NCBI GenBank assembly: GCA_902793195.1
Contig: CADBCS010000008.1
Span: 1-64,000, forward strand
DNA length: 64,000 bases
Direction: 5' to 3'
Source: an uncultured Coriobacteriaceae bacterium
GTDB lineage: Bacteria; Actinomycetota; Coriobacteriia; Coriobacteriales; Atopobiaceae
This document shows positions 44,442-54,512 of this stretch, piece by piece; position 1 is the first letter of the stretch; every line of letters begins with the position of its first letter. The translations under genes were made by a program, and so were the position numbers. Below the pieces are notes generated by a model. The model worked only from the letters and a program-made list of their open reading frames with translations, was not told the origin of the DNA and did no database searches.

Positions 44442-47147
44442 TTGGTCGGCAGGAAGACAACCACGCGCGAGGTGGCGCCCGCAGGGCGCCCTCGCCTGCG
44501 CGACGAGGTGTGGTGGGTGCTGGCATGCGTGTGCGTGCCGGTCGTGCTTCTGTGCGCGGTGTGCGCATGGAGCGGCGTCTACCCGTTTGGCGACGAGTCG
44601 TTCTTGGATGACGACCTCCTCTATCAGTACATAGACTTCTTTTCCTGGTTCAGGCGCGTGCTCACGGGCGACGGGTCGCTGTTCTACTCGTTCTCGCAGA
44701 CGCTCGGCGTAAACACCTGGAACCAGTACAGCTATTACCTGGGCAGTCCGCTCAACCTGCTGGTGGTGCTCTTCGACCCCTCCCGTCTCACCGACGCGGT
44801 CTTCCTCATATGCGCCATCAAGCTGTCGCTCATGCAGCTGTCGTGGGGCGTGTTCCTCAGGCGCCGCCTGGCGCTCGGCAGGTGGGACGCGCTCGTGCTG
44901 GCCCTTGCGGTCTCGTGGTGCGGCTGGGTTGCCTCGAACCTCATGAACCCCCTCTGGCTCGACATGATGTACCTGCTTCCGCCTGTGATGCTCGGCTGTC
45001 ATGCGCTCGTGCGACATGGCCGCTGGGTTCTGCTGGTGGCTGCCACCACGTGTTCGATCGTGTTCTGCTGGTACATGGGATACATGACCTGCCTGTTCGC
45101 GGTGTGCTACGTTCTGTTCGAGGCCTTTCTCGCCCATGTGGACGACCGGGGGCTGGGTGCGGGCTTCTTCGCTCGGCGGGCAGCCCTGTTCGCCGGCGCG
45201 ATGGTCGGGGCGCTCGCGCTCTCGGCATGGACGTTCGTGCCCACCATCCTGGCCATGATGGGGTCGGGACGCGCGTGGGCCCTCAACCCGCTCGAGCTGA
45301 GGTGCGGGGTCTTCGACCTGCTCGCGTCGTTCTTCGTGGGCACGTTCCGCTCCGAGGAAACCCCCCAGGTGTTCGCCGCCACCCTGCCCCTGCTGTTGTT
45401 TGGCATGTTCGTGCTGGACCGACGGGTGGATGTGCGCATGCGCGTGGCCGTAGTGATTTTGCTGCTCATTGGGTGCGCGAGCGTGATGTCGGCTCTGGTC
45501 GAGTTCGTGTGGTGCGGGTTCCGCGTGCCCAACGCCTTCTATAGCAGGACGGCTTTTTTGGTGCCCATCGCCTTGGTGTGGGGTGCCGGATGCGAGCTGG
45601 CGAGGATCCGCGAGGACGGTGGCAACCCGCGCCATGCCATGGGCGTCTCGCTCGCATTGATCGCGGCGGTGGTCGTGTGCCTTGTTCGCGGCAAGTTCGC
45701 GCACAACATCAACGTGGTGGCATCGGTCGTGGCCGTCGTCGTAACCTGCGCGCTCGTGATGCTCACGCTGCGACAAGGCATGGACGGACATGCGGTCGCC
45801 TCGCGCGCGCTCGTCGTCGCGCTTGCGCTGCTCACCTCGTTCGAGCTGGTCCGAGCAGGTCACGTGCAGTGGACCCAGCTCTACACGGGCGTGTCCCAGC
45901 AGCATCAGGTCTCGTATACCCAGGAGTCCATGGCGCAATACGACGCCATGCGCACGCTCGACGACGGGGTGTGGCGCGCCGACAAGACCTACACGCGCGC
46001 CTCGACGGTCGCGCTCAACGAGGGGTTGGCCCGCGGCTACTATGCGCTCTCGTCGTATACCTCCACCATGGACATGCGCTCTGTCGACCTGCTGTGCAAC
46101 CTCGGCTACAGCACGCCGGGGGAGTTCTGCCTGCGCTACGGTGGGCCCATCGAGCCGAGCGACTCGCTTTTGGGCGTGCGGTTTGTCTCCACGGAGCAGG
46201 GCATGCCCGCGCTGTTGGACAAGACCCCCATCGAGTCTGCGGCCGGTACCGGCCACGTGTATGCCAACCCCCGCGCGCTGGCGCTGGGGTATGGCGTCTC
46301 CGCAGACGTCGTGGACGCGCGCCTTGCGGAGAAGAACCCCTTCCAGGCCCAAAACGAGCTCGTCAGCGCGATGCTGGGCAGGAAGGTCGAGGTCTACAGA
46401 CCGCTCGAGGCCACGCAGACGGCCCAAGACAGCGCGTCACGCTCATGGACCGTGACGGTTCCCGCCAACACGCTGGGCTGTGCCTACGTGTTGGGCGAGC
46501 GCATGGCCGGACAGAGCGAGATAGGGTGGCTGGGCATCGAAGGCGGTGCGGTGTCTCCCCAGGGCGCGCGCTTTAGCTACCACGTGGTCGAGCTGGGCAA
46601 GGTACGCGACGCGGAGCGCGAGCGCACCGTGCGTCTGGCCACTACTCCCGAGCTCGCGCAGGGAGACGAGGTCGCGGCCGCCGACGGAGACCAGGTCGCC
46701 CGTGACCTGGCCCTGGACCCAACGGCCACCTGCCTGTTCTATGGCCTGGACGTGGATGCCTGCCAGAAGGCGCTCGACGAGCTGCGCGCGCATGAGTTCG
46801 AGCCGGAGGCCTTTGAGGACGGCCATGTGATCGGATCCTACCGCGCCCCCGCGGACGGACTTCTGCTGATGACCGTGCCCACAGACGCCGGCTGGCAGGT
46901 AAGCGTGGACGGGCAGGCCGTTGAGCCACGCGAGGCGTTGGGTGGCGTGTTTACCGCGATTCCCGTGCACGCCGGGGTCAACCGGGTAGAGATGCGCTTC
47001 GTGCCCCGTGGCTTCGTCGTGGGTTGTGGCGTGAGCGCGGTCGCGCTTGTCGGCATGGTGGCACTTGCCGTGCTCTCGCGACGTCGCGCACGCGCGCAAG
47101 GCCATCTCGAGCTGGCGGCGCGACGGACCGGGCGGGGCATGTCATAA
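44442..47147 (+). CDS. YfhO-family polytopic membrane protein
   Basis: 901 residues from a TTG start. The N-terminal two-thirds has about a dozen hydrophobic segments beginning WWVLACVCVPVVLLCAVCAW, with the acidic GDESFLDDDLLYQYIDFF loop typical of YfhO, a GT-C-fold membrane glycosyltransferase. A large extracellular region with HVYANPRALALGYGV follows and a final TM near the C-terminus. YfhO proteins transfer sugars from a polyprenyl carrier to lipoteichoic acid with a CsbB/GtrB partner; such a partner is at 50718-51698. Confidence 0.8.
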   Translation: MVGRKTTTREVAPAGRPRLRDEVWWVLACVCVPVVLLCAVCAWSGVYPFGDESFLDDDLLYQYIDFFSWFRRVLTGDGSLFYSFSQTLGVNTWNQYSYYLGSPLNLLVVLFDPSRLTDAVFLICAIKLSLMQLSWGVFLRRRLALGRWDALVLALAVSWCGWVASNLMNPLWLDMMYLLPPVMLGCHALVRHGRWVLLVAATTCSIVFCWYMGYMTCLFAVCYVLFEAFLAHVDDRGLGAGFFARRAALFAGAMVGALALSAWTFVPTILAMMGSGRAWALNPLELRCGVFDLLASFFVGTFRSEETPQVFAATLPLLLFGMFVLDRRVDVRMRVAVVILLLIGCASVMSALVEFVWCGFRVPNAFYSRTAFLVPIALVWGAGCELARIREDGGNPRHAMGVSLALIAAVVVCLVRGKFAHNINVVASVVAVVVTCALVMLTLRQGMDGHAVASRALVVALALLTSFELVRAGHVQWTQLYTGVSQQHQVSYTQESMAQYDAMRTLDDGVWRADKTYTRASTVALNEGLARGYYALSSYTSTMDMRSVDLLCNLGYSTPGEFCLRYGGPIEPSDSLLGVRFVSTEQGMPALLDKTPIESAAGTGHVYANPRALALGYGVSADVVDARLAEKNPFQAQNELVSAMLGRKVEVYRPLEATQTAQDSASRSWTVTVPANTLGCAYVLGERMAGQSEIGWLGIEGGAVSPQGARFSYHVVELGKVRDAERERTVRLATTPELAQGDEVAAADGDQVARDLALDPTATCLFYGLDVDACQKALDELRAHEFEPEAFEDGHVIGSYRAPADGLLLMTVPTDAGWQVSVDGQAVEPREALGGVFTAIPVHAGVNRVEMRFVPRGFVVGCGVSAVALVGMVALAVLSRRRARAQGHLELAARRTGRGMS

Positions 47148-47216
47148 TGGGGGACGTTGCAGGAGACGTCCAAGAATGAGTTTCGACCATCGTCGAACAG
47201 TGTGGAGGTATAACGC

Positions 47217-48116
47217 ATGAAGGGAATCATCCTCGCGGGAGGCAGCGGTACCAGGCTGTACCCCATCACCACCGTAACGAGCAAGCAGCTTTTGCCGATC
47301 TACGACAAGCCCATGGTCTACTACCCCCTCTCCACGCTCATGCTTGCGGGCATCCGCGACATCCTGCTCATCTCGACGCCGCGCGACCTGCCGGGCTTCA
47401 AGTCCCTGCTGGGCGACGGCAGTGACTTTGGCGTGTCGCTCACCTATGCGGAGCAGCCGAGCCCCGACGGCCTCGCCCAGGCCTTCGTCATCGGTCGCGA
47501 GTTCTGTGCCGGCGAGCCGGCCGCGCTCGTGCTGGGCGACAACATCTTCTACGGCAACGGGCTCTCCAAGCGCCTGAGGGCGGCCGTCGCCGCCGCGGGC
47601 GAGGGCCGTGCCACGGTCTTTGGTTACCACGTGGACGACCCCGAGCGCTTTGGCGTGGTGGAGTTCGACGAGGACTTCAATGCGGTCTCCATCGAGGAGA
47701 AGCCCGCCAAGCCCAAGAGCAGCTATGCAGTGACGGGCCTGTACTTCTACCCGTCCGACGTTTGCGAGCGCGCGGCGGCCATAGAGCCCTCGCCGCGCGG
47801 GGAGTACGAGATAACCGACCTCAACCGCACCTACCTCGATGACGGCCTTCTCAACGTCACCACGCTCGGGCGTGGCTTCGCGTGGCTCGACACCGGCACC
47901 ATGGAGAGCCTGTTCGAGGCCTCCGAGTTCGTGCGCACGGTGGAGCGGGCCCAGGACCTGCCCGTGAGCGTTCCCGAGGAGATTGCCTACGAGAACGGCT
48001 GGGTGTCGCGCGACCGTCTGGTGGAGTGCGCCGAGCGCTACGGCAAGAGCGACTACGGTGCGCACCTGCGCAAGGTCGCCGAGGGCGTGCTCGTTCCCGA
48101 CCACAGGAGGGGATAG
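47217..48116 (+). CDS. rmlA: Glucose-1-phosphate thymidylyltransferase
   Basis: 299 residues. [17 protein letters not shown] is the nucleotide-binding signature and [10 protein letters not shown] the metal-binding one. It makes dTDP-glucose, the first step of dTDP-L-rhamnose synthesis. GGAGGT precedes ATG 47217. It leads a unit with rmlD one base after its stop. Confidence 0.96.
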   Translation: MKGIILAGGSGTRLYPITTVTSKQLLPIYDKPMVYYPLSTLMLAGIRDILLISTPRDLPGFKSLLGDGSDFGVSLTYAEQPSPDGLAQAFVIGREFCAGEPAALVLGDNIFYGNGLSKRLRAAVAAAGEGRATVFGYHVDDPERFGVVEFDEDFNAVSIEEKPAKPKSSYAVTGLYFYPSDVCERAAAIEPSPRGEYEITDLNRTYLDDGLLNVTTLGRGFAWLDTGTMESLFEASEFVRTVERAQDLPVSVPEEIAYENGWVSRDRLVECAERYGKSDYGAHLRKVAEGVLVPDHRRG

Positions 48117-48117
48117 C

Positions 48118-48981
48118 ATGCGCGTGCTCATTACCGGCGCCCGGGGCCAGCTCGGACTTGCCCTGCAGGACGCCCTCGCACCCACTGGCGCCACGATCGA
48201 TGCCCAGGACCTTCCCGACCTCGACATCTCGTCGCATGAGTCGGTTGAGGGGTGGTTCGATGCCCACGAGCCCTACGACGTGGTGTTCAACTGCGCGGCC
48301 TTCACCAACGTGGACGGCTGCGAGACGGACTTCGCGGCGGCGTTCGCCGCCAACGCGCTGGGTCCCATGAACCTCGCGCGTGCCTGCGCGGGCACTGGCG
48401 CGACGCTGGTGCACGTGTCCACCGACTACGTGTTTCCCGGCAGCGAGCCGGGGGCGCGCGTGGAGTCGGACGTGCCGGCTCCCATCTCGGCGTACGGTCG
48501 CTCCAAGCTCGCCGGCGAGGGGCTTGCGCTTGCGTGCAACCCCCGCACGCATGTGGTGCGTACTGCATGGCTGTATGGTGAGGGGCGCAACTTCGTACGC
48601 ACCATGCTCTCGCTCGCCGACCGCTTCGACGAGGTGACGGTCGTGGACGACCAGGTGGGCAATCCCACCTATGCGGTCGACCTGGCACATGAGCTGGTAC
48701 GCATCGCCCAGACGAGTGACTACGGCGTGTGGCACTGCACCAACGAGGGGACCTGCTCATGGGCCGACCTCGCGCAGGAGACCTTCGTGCTCGCGGGCCT
48801 GCCCACCAAGGTCCGTCGCTGCACATCTGCCGAGTGGAAGGCCATGCATCCCGAGAGCGCCGACCGACCGGCGTTCTCGTCTCTGGAGAACGCGCGGCTC
48901 GAGGCGACCATAGGTAACCAGATGCGCCCATGGCGCGAGGCCCTTGCGGAGTACCTGGGCGCCGCGGGACAGGGGGCATAG
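48118..48981 (+). CDS. rmlD: dTDP-4-dehydrorhamnose reductase
   Basis: 287 residues, SDR fold. ITGARGQLG binds NADPH, STDYVFPG holds the catalytic threonine, and YGRSK is the YxxxK motif. It makes the last step to dTDP-L-rhamnose. AGGAGG within the rmlA end drives ATG 48118. There is no fused RmlC domain of the kind seen in some bacteria. Confidence 0.95.
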   Translation: MRVLITGARGQLGLALQDALAPTGATIDAQDLPDLDISSHESVEGWFDAHEPYDVVFNCAAFTNVDGCETDFAAAFAANALGPMNLARACAGTGATLVHVSTDYVFPGSEPGARVESDVPAPISAYGRSKLAGEGLALACNPRTHVVRTAWLYGEGRNFVRTMLSLADRFDEVTVVDDQVGNPTYAVDLAHELVRIAQTSDYGVWHCTNEGTCSWADLAQETFVLAGLPTKVRRCTSAEWKAMHPESADRPAFSSLENARLEATIGNQMRPWREALAEYLGAAGQGA

Positions 48982-48982
48982 C

Positions 48983-50359
48983 TTGTCCGCACGCATGAGG
49001 CACAGGCTGCTCACGGTGCTGCCGCTGGCGCTTCTTGCCGTGTTCTATGCGTTTCTTGCCACGCGCATTGGCGTGGGCATCGAGAGCGGCGGTCCCGACG
49101 AGACGGCCCGTCTGCTCGTGCCCAAGGCCATGCTGCGCGGCGACCTGCTGCCCTCCGGCTACAATCCCGACACGGTTATGAACTGGGAAGAGTATCCCTA
49201 CTCGGGCAACTACTCGTATGCGTTCTATCCCCAGCTCCTGGGCGCCTACGTTACGGCAGCGTTCATGTCCCTCGCGCGGCTCTTTGGCGCGGCTCCCGCA
49301 TGGCAGCTCGTGGCGGCGCGCCTGTCGAGCGTGCTGTGGGGCGTGGTGGGCGCGTACTTTGTGGGCAGGACCGTGCGCGAGTGCATTGACGACGATAGCG
49401 AGCGCTTCGCGTACGGCGCAGCGGCGAGCCTGCTCGTGGGCTTTTGGCCCCAGTATGCGTTCCTCAGCAGCTATGTGAACAACGACGTGGTGGGCACGGC
49501 CGGAGTGGCCATGCTGGTGTGCGCGCTCGTGATGGGTGTGCGCAGGGGATGGGCTTTTCGTCCGTGCGCGCTCCTGGCAGCCGGCATCGTGGTATGCGCG
49601 CTGGGCTATCTCAACACCTACGGGTTCATTCTGGCGGGCATCGTGGTGTTTTTGGTCTCGTGCGTGCGTGAGCACGCGAGCGATCGCCGGGCCGCAGTGC
49701 GTCCCATCGCCCTCACGGCGCTGGCATGCGCAGTCTGCACCTTCCCGTTCTTCGCGGTCAACATCGTGCGCTATGGCGACGTTATTGGGTCGCGCGTGTT
49801 CGAGGAGCAGCACCTCGCGTGGGTTGCCCAGGGCAACGATGCGCTCATGCGCCCCTACGACCAGAGCTTCTGGTCGCTGGTGCTGCTCGATCCGTTTGTC
49901 TCGACCACGCTTCGGTCGTTCGTGGGCACCTTTGGCTACATGTACGTCGTGGCACCCGACATCGTTCGCTGCTTCTACTGGGCGACGCTGCTTCTGGGAA
50001 CAGGCGCGTTTCTGGGCAGCGTCCGCTTGCGGCGCGCCTGCGCCTCCAGGCGTTGGCGGCTGCTGGTGGTCGCGTTGCTGGGCGCGGCGGCAATCACCGT
50101 GGCGCTGCACGTGTGGCGCACGCTCAATGCCGACTATCAGGCGCAGGGGCGCTACGTCATCGCGCTGCTCATGCCGTGGTGCGTCCTCGCCACGCTGGGC
50201 CTCCGTCGGGTCTTTGCCCGCCATTGGGTCGTGTTGGGTGCGTTCGTGGTGGCCTACGTCGCGATCTGCGTGGCGACGTTCGCCTACGTCATGTGGCACG
50301 GCGCGTGGCCTGGCGTGTTCGTGGGCAGCGAGGAGTTCCTGGCCATGGTCATCCCGTAG
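48983..50359 (+). CDS. Polytopic membrane protein, GT-C/DUF2142-like
   Basis: 458 residues from TTG 48983 (AGGGGG seven bases upstream; ATG 48995 is the alternative). About ten TM segments. The first loop GGPDETARLLVPKAMLRGDL, with an acidic pair after the first TM, resembles lipid-linked sugar transferases (GT-C fold, DUF2142-like). Follows rmlD by one base, so it belongs to the rmlAD unit and probably transfers a sugar, perhaps rhamnose, outside the membrane. Acceptor unknown. Confidence 0.7.
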   Translation: MSARMRHRLLTVLPLALLAVFYAFLATRIGVGIESGGPDETARLLVPKAMLRGDLLPSGYNPDTVMNWEEYPYSGNYSYAFYPQLLGAYVTAAFMSLARLFGAAPAWQLVAARLSSVLWGVVGAYFVGRTVRECIDDDSERFAYGAAASLLVGFWPQYAFLSSYVNNDVVGTAGVAMLVCALVMGVRRGWAFRPCALLAAGIVVCALGYLNTYGFILAGIVVFLVSCVREHASDRRAAVRPIALTALACAVCTFPFFAVNIVRYGDVIGSRVFEEQHLAWVAQGNDALMRPYDQSFWSLVLLDPFVSTTLRSFVGTFGYMYVVAPDIVRCFYWATLLLGTGAFLGSVRLRRACASRRWRLLVVALLGAAAITVALHVWRTLNADYQAQGRYVIALLMPWCVLATLGLRRVFARHWVVLGAFVVAYVAICVATFAYVMWHGAWPGVFVGSEEFLAMVIP

Positions 50360-50440
50360 CGAGTGGGGTCATCCGCGAGCAAAGGGGCTGCCAGATTGCG
50401 GACACGTCCCGTCGTGTGACGGCCCATGTGGCTGCCTGTC

Positions 50441-50670
50441 CACCGCGTACGATTTCTTGCCGAGACGGGTCCCCACCGCGCACGATTTGGGGTCCCCCCT
50501 GGGGTGGTGCGTACGATTTCTGGTTGAAACTGGTCCCTGCCGCGTACGATTTGCGGCCAATATCGTACGCGGCAGGGACCGTTTTTGTCGCGAAATCGTG
50601 CGCGCCCGGCGCCGCGGGCACGGAATCGCGCACGGCAGGGACCGTTTTTGTCGCGAAATCGTGCAAGGTG
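50441..50670. repeat. Iterated 15-bp repeat array, copy B
   Basis: Four direct units of the YRCCGCGYACGATTT type start at 50441, 50474, 50505 and 50538, then four inverted units start at 50561, 50593, 50623 and 50656. Spacing is 33, 31, 33, 23, 32, 30 and 33, the first five equal to copy A. The centre is a perfect 19-bp inverted repeat (50532-50550 with 50562-50580). It occupies the gap between two convergent genes; the rest of 50360-50717 shows nothing else. Confidence 0.88.
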
Positions 50671-50717
50671 GCCGTGCGATGTGAAAGTGAGAAAATGACT
50701 TTGGTCCCTCGGACGGG

Positions 50718-51698
50718 TCAGGTGAGCTCCTCGGCCACGATGTAGCGTGGGCGGTGCTTGCTCTCCATGTAGATGCGCCCCACGTACTCGCCCACGATGC
50801 CGAGCGAGACCATAATGGCGCCTCCCACAAACCAGATAGAGATGAGCAGGCTCGTCCAGCCGGTCACGGTGGTGCCCATGACGAGCGAGATGATGGCGTA
50901 CACGAGCGCGAGCAGCGAGATTATCACGAAGGCAGACCCGGCGACGGTTACCATGCGCAGCGGCGTTACCGAGAAGGACGTGACGCCGTCCACGGCCAGC
51001 GAGAGCATCTTGGAGAGCGGGTACTTCGACTCGCCGGCGAAGCGTTCGGCACGCCGATAGTAGACTTCGGCCGTCTGGAATCCGAGCGAGGGGACGATGC
51101 CACGCAAAAAGAGGTTGGTCTCGCCGTACTGGGACAGGGCCTGCAGCGCTCGGGAGTCCATGAGGCGGAAGTCGGCGGAGTTGGGCACGGTCTCGGTCCC
51201 CATGCGGCGCATGAGCCCATAGAACGCCATGGCGGTTCCGCGCTTGAACCGCGTGTCGGTGTCGCGGTCGCTGCGGACGCCAAAGACGATGTCGGCACCT
51301 TCCAGATAGGCGTCTACCATCTCGTCAATGGCGTTCACGTCGTCCTGCAGGTCGGCGTCCATGGAGATGGAGATGTCACATCCGCGCTCGAGCGCGGCCA
51401 TGAGCCCGGCGAACAGTACGTTTTGGTGCCCGCGGTTGTGCGCCAGCGAGATCCCGGTAAACATGCCATCGTGCGCGGGGTCGTCGTGCAGGCCGCAGAT
51501 TATCTCCCAGGTGCGGTCGCGGCTTCCGTCGTTTGCAAGGAGCACGCGGCTGTTCCGCGCAATCTTCTCTGCCTCCATGAGCGAAACGAGCTTGGCCTCT
51601 AGGCGCGCTGCGGTCTCGGGGAGGACCTCCTCCTCGTTGTAGCAGGGAACGACTATGTAGAGCGTGGGCTTGGCCCTGTTTTGCTCGGCAAGCGACAT
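50718..51698 (-). CDS. GtrB/CsbB-type polyprenyl-phosphate glycosyltransferase
   Basis: 326 residues. An N-terminal GT2 domain (YIVVPCYNEEEVLPET, ANDGSRDRTW, MDADLQDD) is followed by two TM segments near the C-terminus (about 230-295), the GtrB/CsbB/DPM1 architecture. It loads a sugar from a nucleotide donor onto undecaprenyl phosphate for outward transfer. AAAGGAGG precedes ATG 51698; an in-frame ATG at 51773 is not needed. It may serve the YfhO-family protein at 44442-47147. Confidence 0.88.
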   Translation of the reverse strand: MSLAEQNRAKPTLYIVVPCYNEEEVLPETAARLEAKLVSLMEAEKIARNSRVLLANDGSRDRTWEIICGLHDDPAHDGMFTGISLAHNRGHQNVLFAGLMAALERGCDISISMDADLQDDVNAIDEMVDAYLEGADIVFGVRSDRDTDTRFKRGTAMAFYGLMRRMGTETVPNSADFRLMDSRALQALSQYGETNLFLRGIVPSLGFQTAEVYYRRAERFAGESKYPLSKMLSLAVDGVTSFSVTPLRMVTVAGSAFVIISLLALVYAIISLVMGTTVTGWTSLLISIWFVGGAIMVSLGIVGEYVGRIYMESKHRPRYIVAEELT

Positions 51699-51894
51699 CG
51701 GCAACCTCCTTTGGCGTCCAAAGAGCATAGCACAGGCGCGCAGGAGACAGCCGTGCAGATGGGTTGTGCCCACGTACGCAACAATCGCCAGCAGTCGTTT
51801 TTCTGTTGATGACGGGGGCCTGCGCCGCCTCGCGGGTCCATGGCGTACACTTTGGCTGTTTGTAATGCGACCAGATTGTCAAGAGGAGCTTTGT

Positions 51895-52998
51895 ATGGCA
51901 ACCTACCTCGTAACCGGCGGTGCTGGCTTCATCGGTTCCAACTTCGTGCTCTACATGCTGCGTAAGCACGAGGACTGCCGCATCGTGAACCTCGACGCGC
52001 TCACCTACGCGGGCAACCTCGAGAACCTGCGCGAGGTCGAGGACGACCCGCGCTACACCTTCGTGCATGCCGACATCCGCGACGCGAAGGCCGTCGCCAA
52101 CGTGCTTGCCGAGCACGATCCCGACTACGTGATCAACTTCGCGGCCGAGAGCCACGTGGACCGCTCGATTGCCGACCCCGGCATCTTTGCCGACACCAAC
52201 GTGATGGGAACGGTCAACCTGCTCAACTGCTGCCGCGCCGCGTGGGACGACGGCAAGGGCGGCTTCGGTGACCACCGCTACCTGCAGGTTGGTACCGACG
52301 AGGTGTACGGCACGCTCGCCATACCCGAGGCGCTCAACGCGGACGGCAGCCCCGCCGATCCCGAGCATACCGACTACTTCCGCGAGGACACGCCCCTCTC
52401 GCCGCACAGCCCCTACAGCGCGAGCAAGACCTCGGCGGACCTCTTCGTCAAGGCATACCACGACACCTACGGCTTCCCCGCCGTCATCACGCGCTGCTCC
52501 AACAACTACGGTCCCTACCAGTTCCCCGAGAAGCTCATCCCGCTCATGATCAACAACGCCCTGCACCACAAGTCGCTACCGGTGTACGGCGACGGCCTCA
52601 ACGTGCGTGACTGGCTGTACGTGGACGACCACTGCAAGGCAATCGACATGGTCGCGCGCGAGGGGCGTCTGGGCGAGGTGTACAACGTGGGCGGCCACAA
52701 CGAGCGCGCCAACATCTACATCGTGAAGACCGTTATCGCCGAGGTCGCGCGCGCCACGGGCGACGAGGCCGTGACCGAGGACCTCATCACCTACGTCACC
52801 GACCGCGCGGGTCACGACCGTCGCTACGGCATGGCGCCCGACAAGATCCGCGCCGAGCTGGGCTGGTTCCCCGAGACCCCCTACGAGGAGGGCATCGTGA
52901 AGACCATCCGCTGGTACCTGGACAATCCCGAGTGGGTCGAGCACGTGACCTCGGGCGCCTACCAGGACTACTACGAGAAGATGTACGCGGGAAGGTAG
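51895..52998 (+). CDS. rmlB: dTDP-glucose 4,6-dehydratase
   Basis: 367 residues, extended SDR. TGGAGFIGS binds NAD, GTDEVYGT has the catalytic DE pair, YSASK is the YxxxK motif and the length is typical. It converts dTDP-glucose to the 4-keto-6-deoxy intermediate. AAGAGGAG precedes ATG 51895. Unlike in the classic rmlBDAC operon it lies apart from rmlAD, in its own unit. Confidence 0.96.
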   Translation: MATYLVTGGAGFIGSNFVLYMLRKHEDCRIVNLDALTYAGNLENLREVEDDPRYTFVHADIRDAKAVANVLAEHDPDYVINFAAESHVDRSIADPGIFADTNVMGTVNLLNCCRAAWDDGKGGFGDHRYLQVGTDEVYGTLAIPEALNADGSPADPEHTDYFREDTPLSPHSPYSASKTSADLFVKAYHDTYGFPAVITRCSNNYGPYQFPEKLIPLMINNALHHKSLPVYGDGLNVRDWLYVDDHCKAIDMVAREGRLGEVYNVGGHNERANIYIVKTVIAEVARATGDEAVTEDLITYVTDRAGHDRRYGMAPDKIRAELGWFPETPYEEGIVKTIRWYLDNPEWVEHVTSGAYQDYYEKMYAGR

Positions 52999-53064
52999 GG
53001 GTACCCAACTGCCACGGGAGGGATACTCCCCAACGTGGGGTTTGCCACAAAGGGGACGTGCCTG

Positions 53065-54504
53065 CTACTGGGCGCGCTGGCGCCTCGCCACACCGAGCGC
53101 CAGCGTTCCGCCCGCGACCACGTATGCTCCCAGCAGCACCCAGCGCACGGGGTTGGGTAGCGCGTAGGCGCCCATGCCCAGCACGAGCAGCCCGGCGCTG
53201 GCTCCGCAGATCGCCATTGCGCCGAACACGTACTTAATGATCTTGGGCGCCACTCGCCGCACCACGGGAAGGTGCAGGCATACGGCCACGAAGTACGACA
53301 ACAGCGTCATGTACGACACGGTCATGTAGCCGCCCACCTGTATGGCCACGTAGTTGAGGGCCACGTTCACGACGGCAATCACAATGCTGATAACGCCCAC
53401 GGCGCTGCTGCGATCGTAGAACTTCTCGGTGTCGGCGAGCTTGAGCATGAGGAACTGGAACGGTACGCCACCCAGCATGGGACCGAGCAGCCATATGGCA
53501 TCCATGTACGACGATCCTCCCAAGATCATGATCACCTCGGGGCCCAGCAGCAGAAGCGGTACGAAGATGGCGGAGAAGCCGGCGACCACCAGCATGATGC
53601 CCTTGCCCGCCGTGGCGAAGTCCTCCTTGTCGAGCCGCGCGTAGAGCCAGGGGATCCATGCCGACTCAAAGCCGCGGTGCAGGATCTCCACGATGTAGAT
53701 TACGGTCGTCGCTATCGAGAAGATTGCGGCGGCCGTCGAGCTTACGAGCATCTTGACCATGATGCGGTCGGACTGCATGAGGACCTGCAGCGAGATCTGG
53801 TACATGATGAGCGGTGCGGACTGGGTTACCGCGTAACGCCAGTAGTCGACGTTGGGCCGCATCTTACCGCGCAGTGCCACGAGCGTGAACACCACCAGGC
53901 CCACGCAGATGATGGGCGTGTAGAAACTCAGGACGCGCACGTCGAGCAGCGACCTGCCCTCGATACCGTGTGACGTGGCGACAAGGCAGGCAATCACCGA
54001 GACGACGAGCGCCGGCACCGATGCCAGCATGGAGAGAAGCGTGACGCGCTTGTAGGCGAGCCGAATGCGGTTGTAGCGCATGCGCACGAGGATGCAGCTG
54101 TAGAACGCACTGTACAGGACAACGATGACCAGCATCGCGTCGGTGTAGTCGAGCAGCCTGCAGAGCTGCTCCCTAAACAGGAAGGCCAGCGAGCCGAACG
54201 CCACGCCAAAAAGAACGATGAGCATCTGCACCGAGCCGGTGTACTCCTCGAAGTGGTCCTTGTAGCGGTACTGCGCCACCTCGATGTTGGCAAAAAGCCC
54301 CACCGACAACACCGGCATCCAGATGTTGAGCCAGGACTCGAAGGTGCGGACGTCCCCATACACGTCTTGGGGCAGGATGCGGGTAAAGATGGGCGTGGCA
54401 AGAAAGGACACGGCGCGAACGAGGATCTCGGCGCCGATGGCCCATACACCTGCCTTGAGGTAGGGTGAGTCCTTGGCCTTCTGGATGTAGGTGGCAAGTG
54501 ACAT
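53065..54504 (-). CDS. Flippase, MATE/Wzx-like (lipopolysaccharide biosynthesis type)
   Basis: 479 residues with about 14 hydrophobic segments and the N-terminal YLKAGVWAIGAEILVRAVSFLATPIFTRILPQDVYGD typical of Wzx/polysaccharide flippases. It would flip an undecaprenyl-linked oligosaccharide. AGGGGG precedes ATG 54504. The upstream gene stops 8 bases earlier, so the two flippases form an operon. Having two distinct flippases suggests two polymer types or a subfunctional pair. Confidence 0.85.
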   Translation of the reverse strand: MSLATYIQKAKDSPYLKAGVWAIGAEILVRAVSFLATPIFTRILPQDVYGDVRTFESWLNIWMPVLSVGLFANIEVAQYRYKDHFEEYTGSVQMLIVLFGVAFGSLAFLFREQLCRLLDYTDAMLVIVVLYSAFYSCILVRMRYNRIRLAYKRVTLLSMLASVPALVVSVIACLVATSHGIEGRSLLDVRVLSFYTPIICVGLVVFTLVALRGKMRPNVDYWRYAVTQSAPLIMYQISLQVLMQSDRIMVKMLVSSTAAAIFSIATTVIYIVEILHRGFESAWIPWLYARLDKEDFATAGKGIMLVVAGFSAIFVPLLLLGPEVIMILGGSSYMDAIWLLGPMLGGVPFQFLMLKLADTEKFYDRSSAVGVISIVIAVVNVALNYVAIQVGGYMTVSYMTLLSYFVAVCLHLPVVRRVAPKIIKYVFGAMAICGASAGLLVLGMGAYALPNPVRWVLLGAYVVAGGTLALGVARRQRAQ

Positions 54505-54512
54505 GGGTCCCC

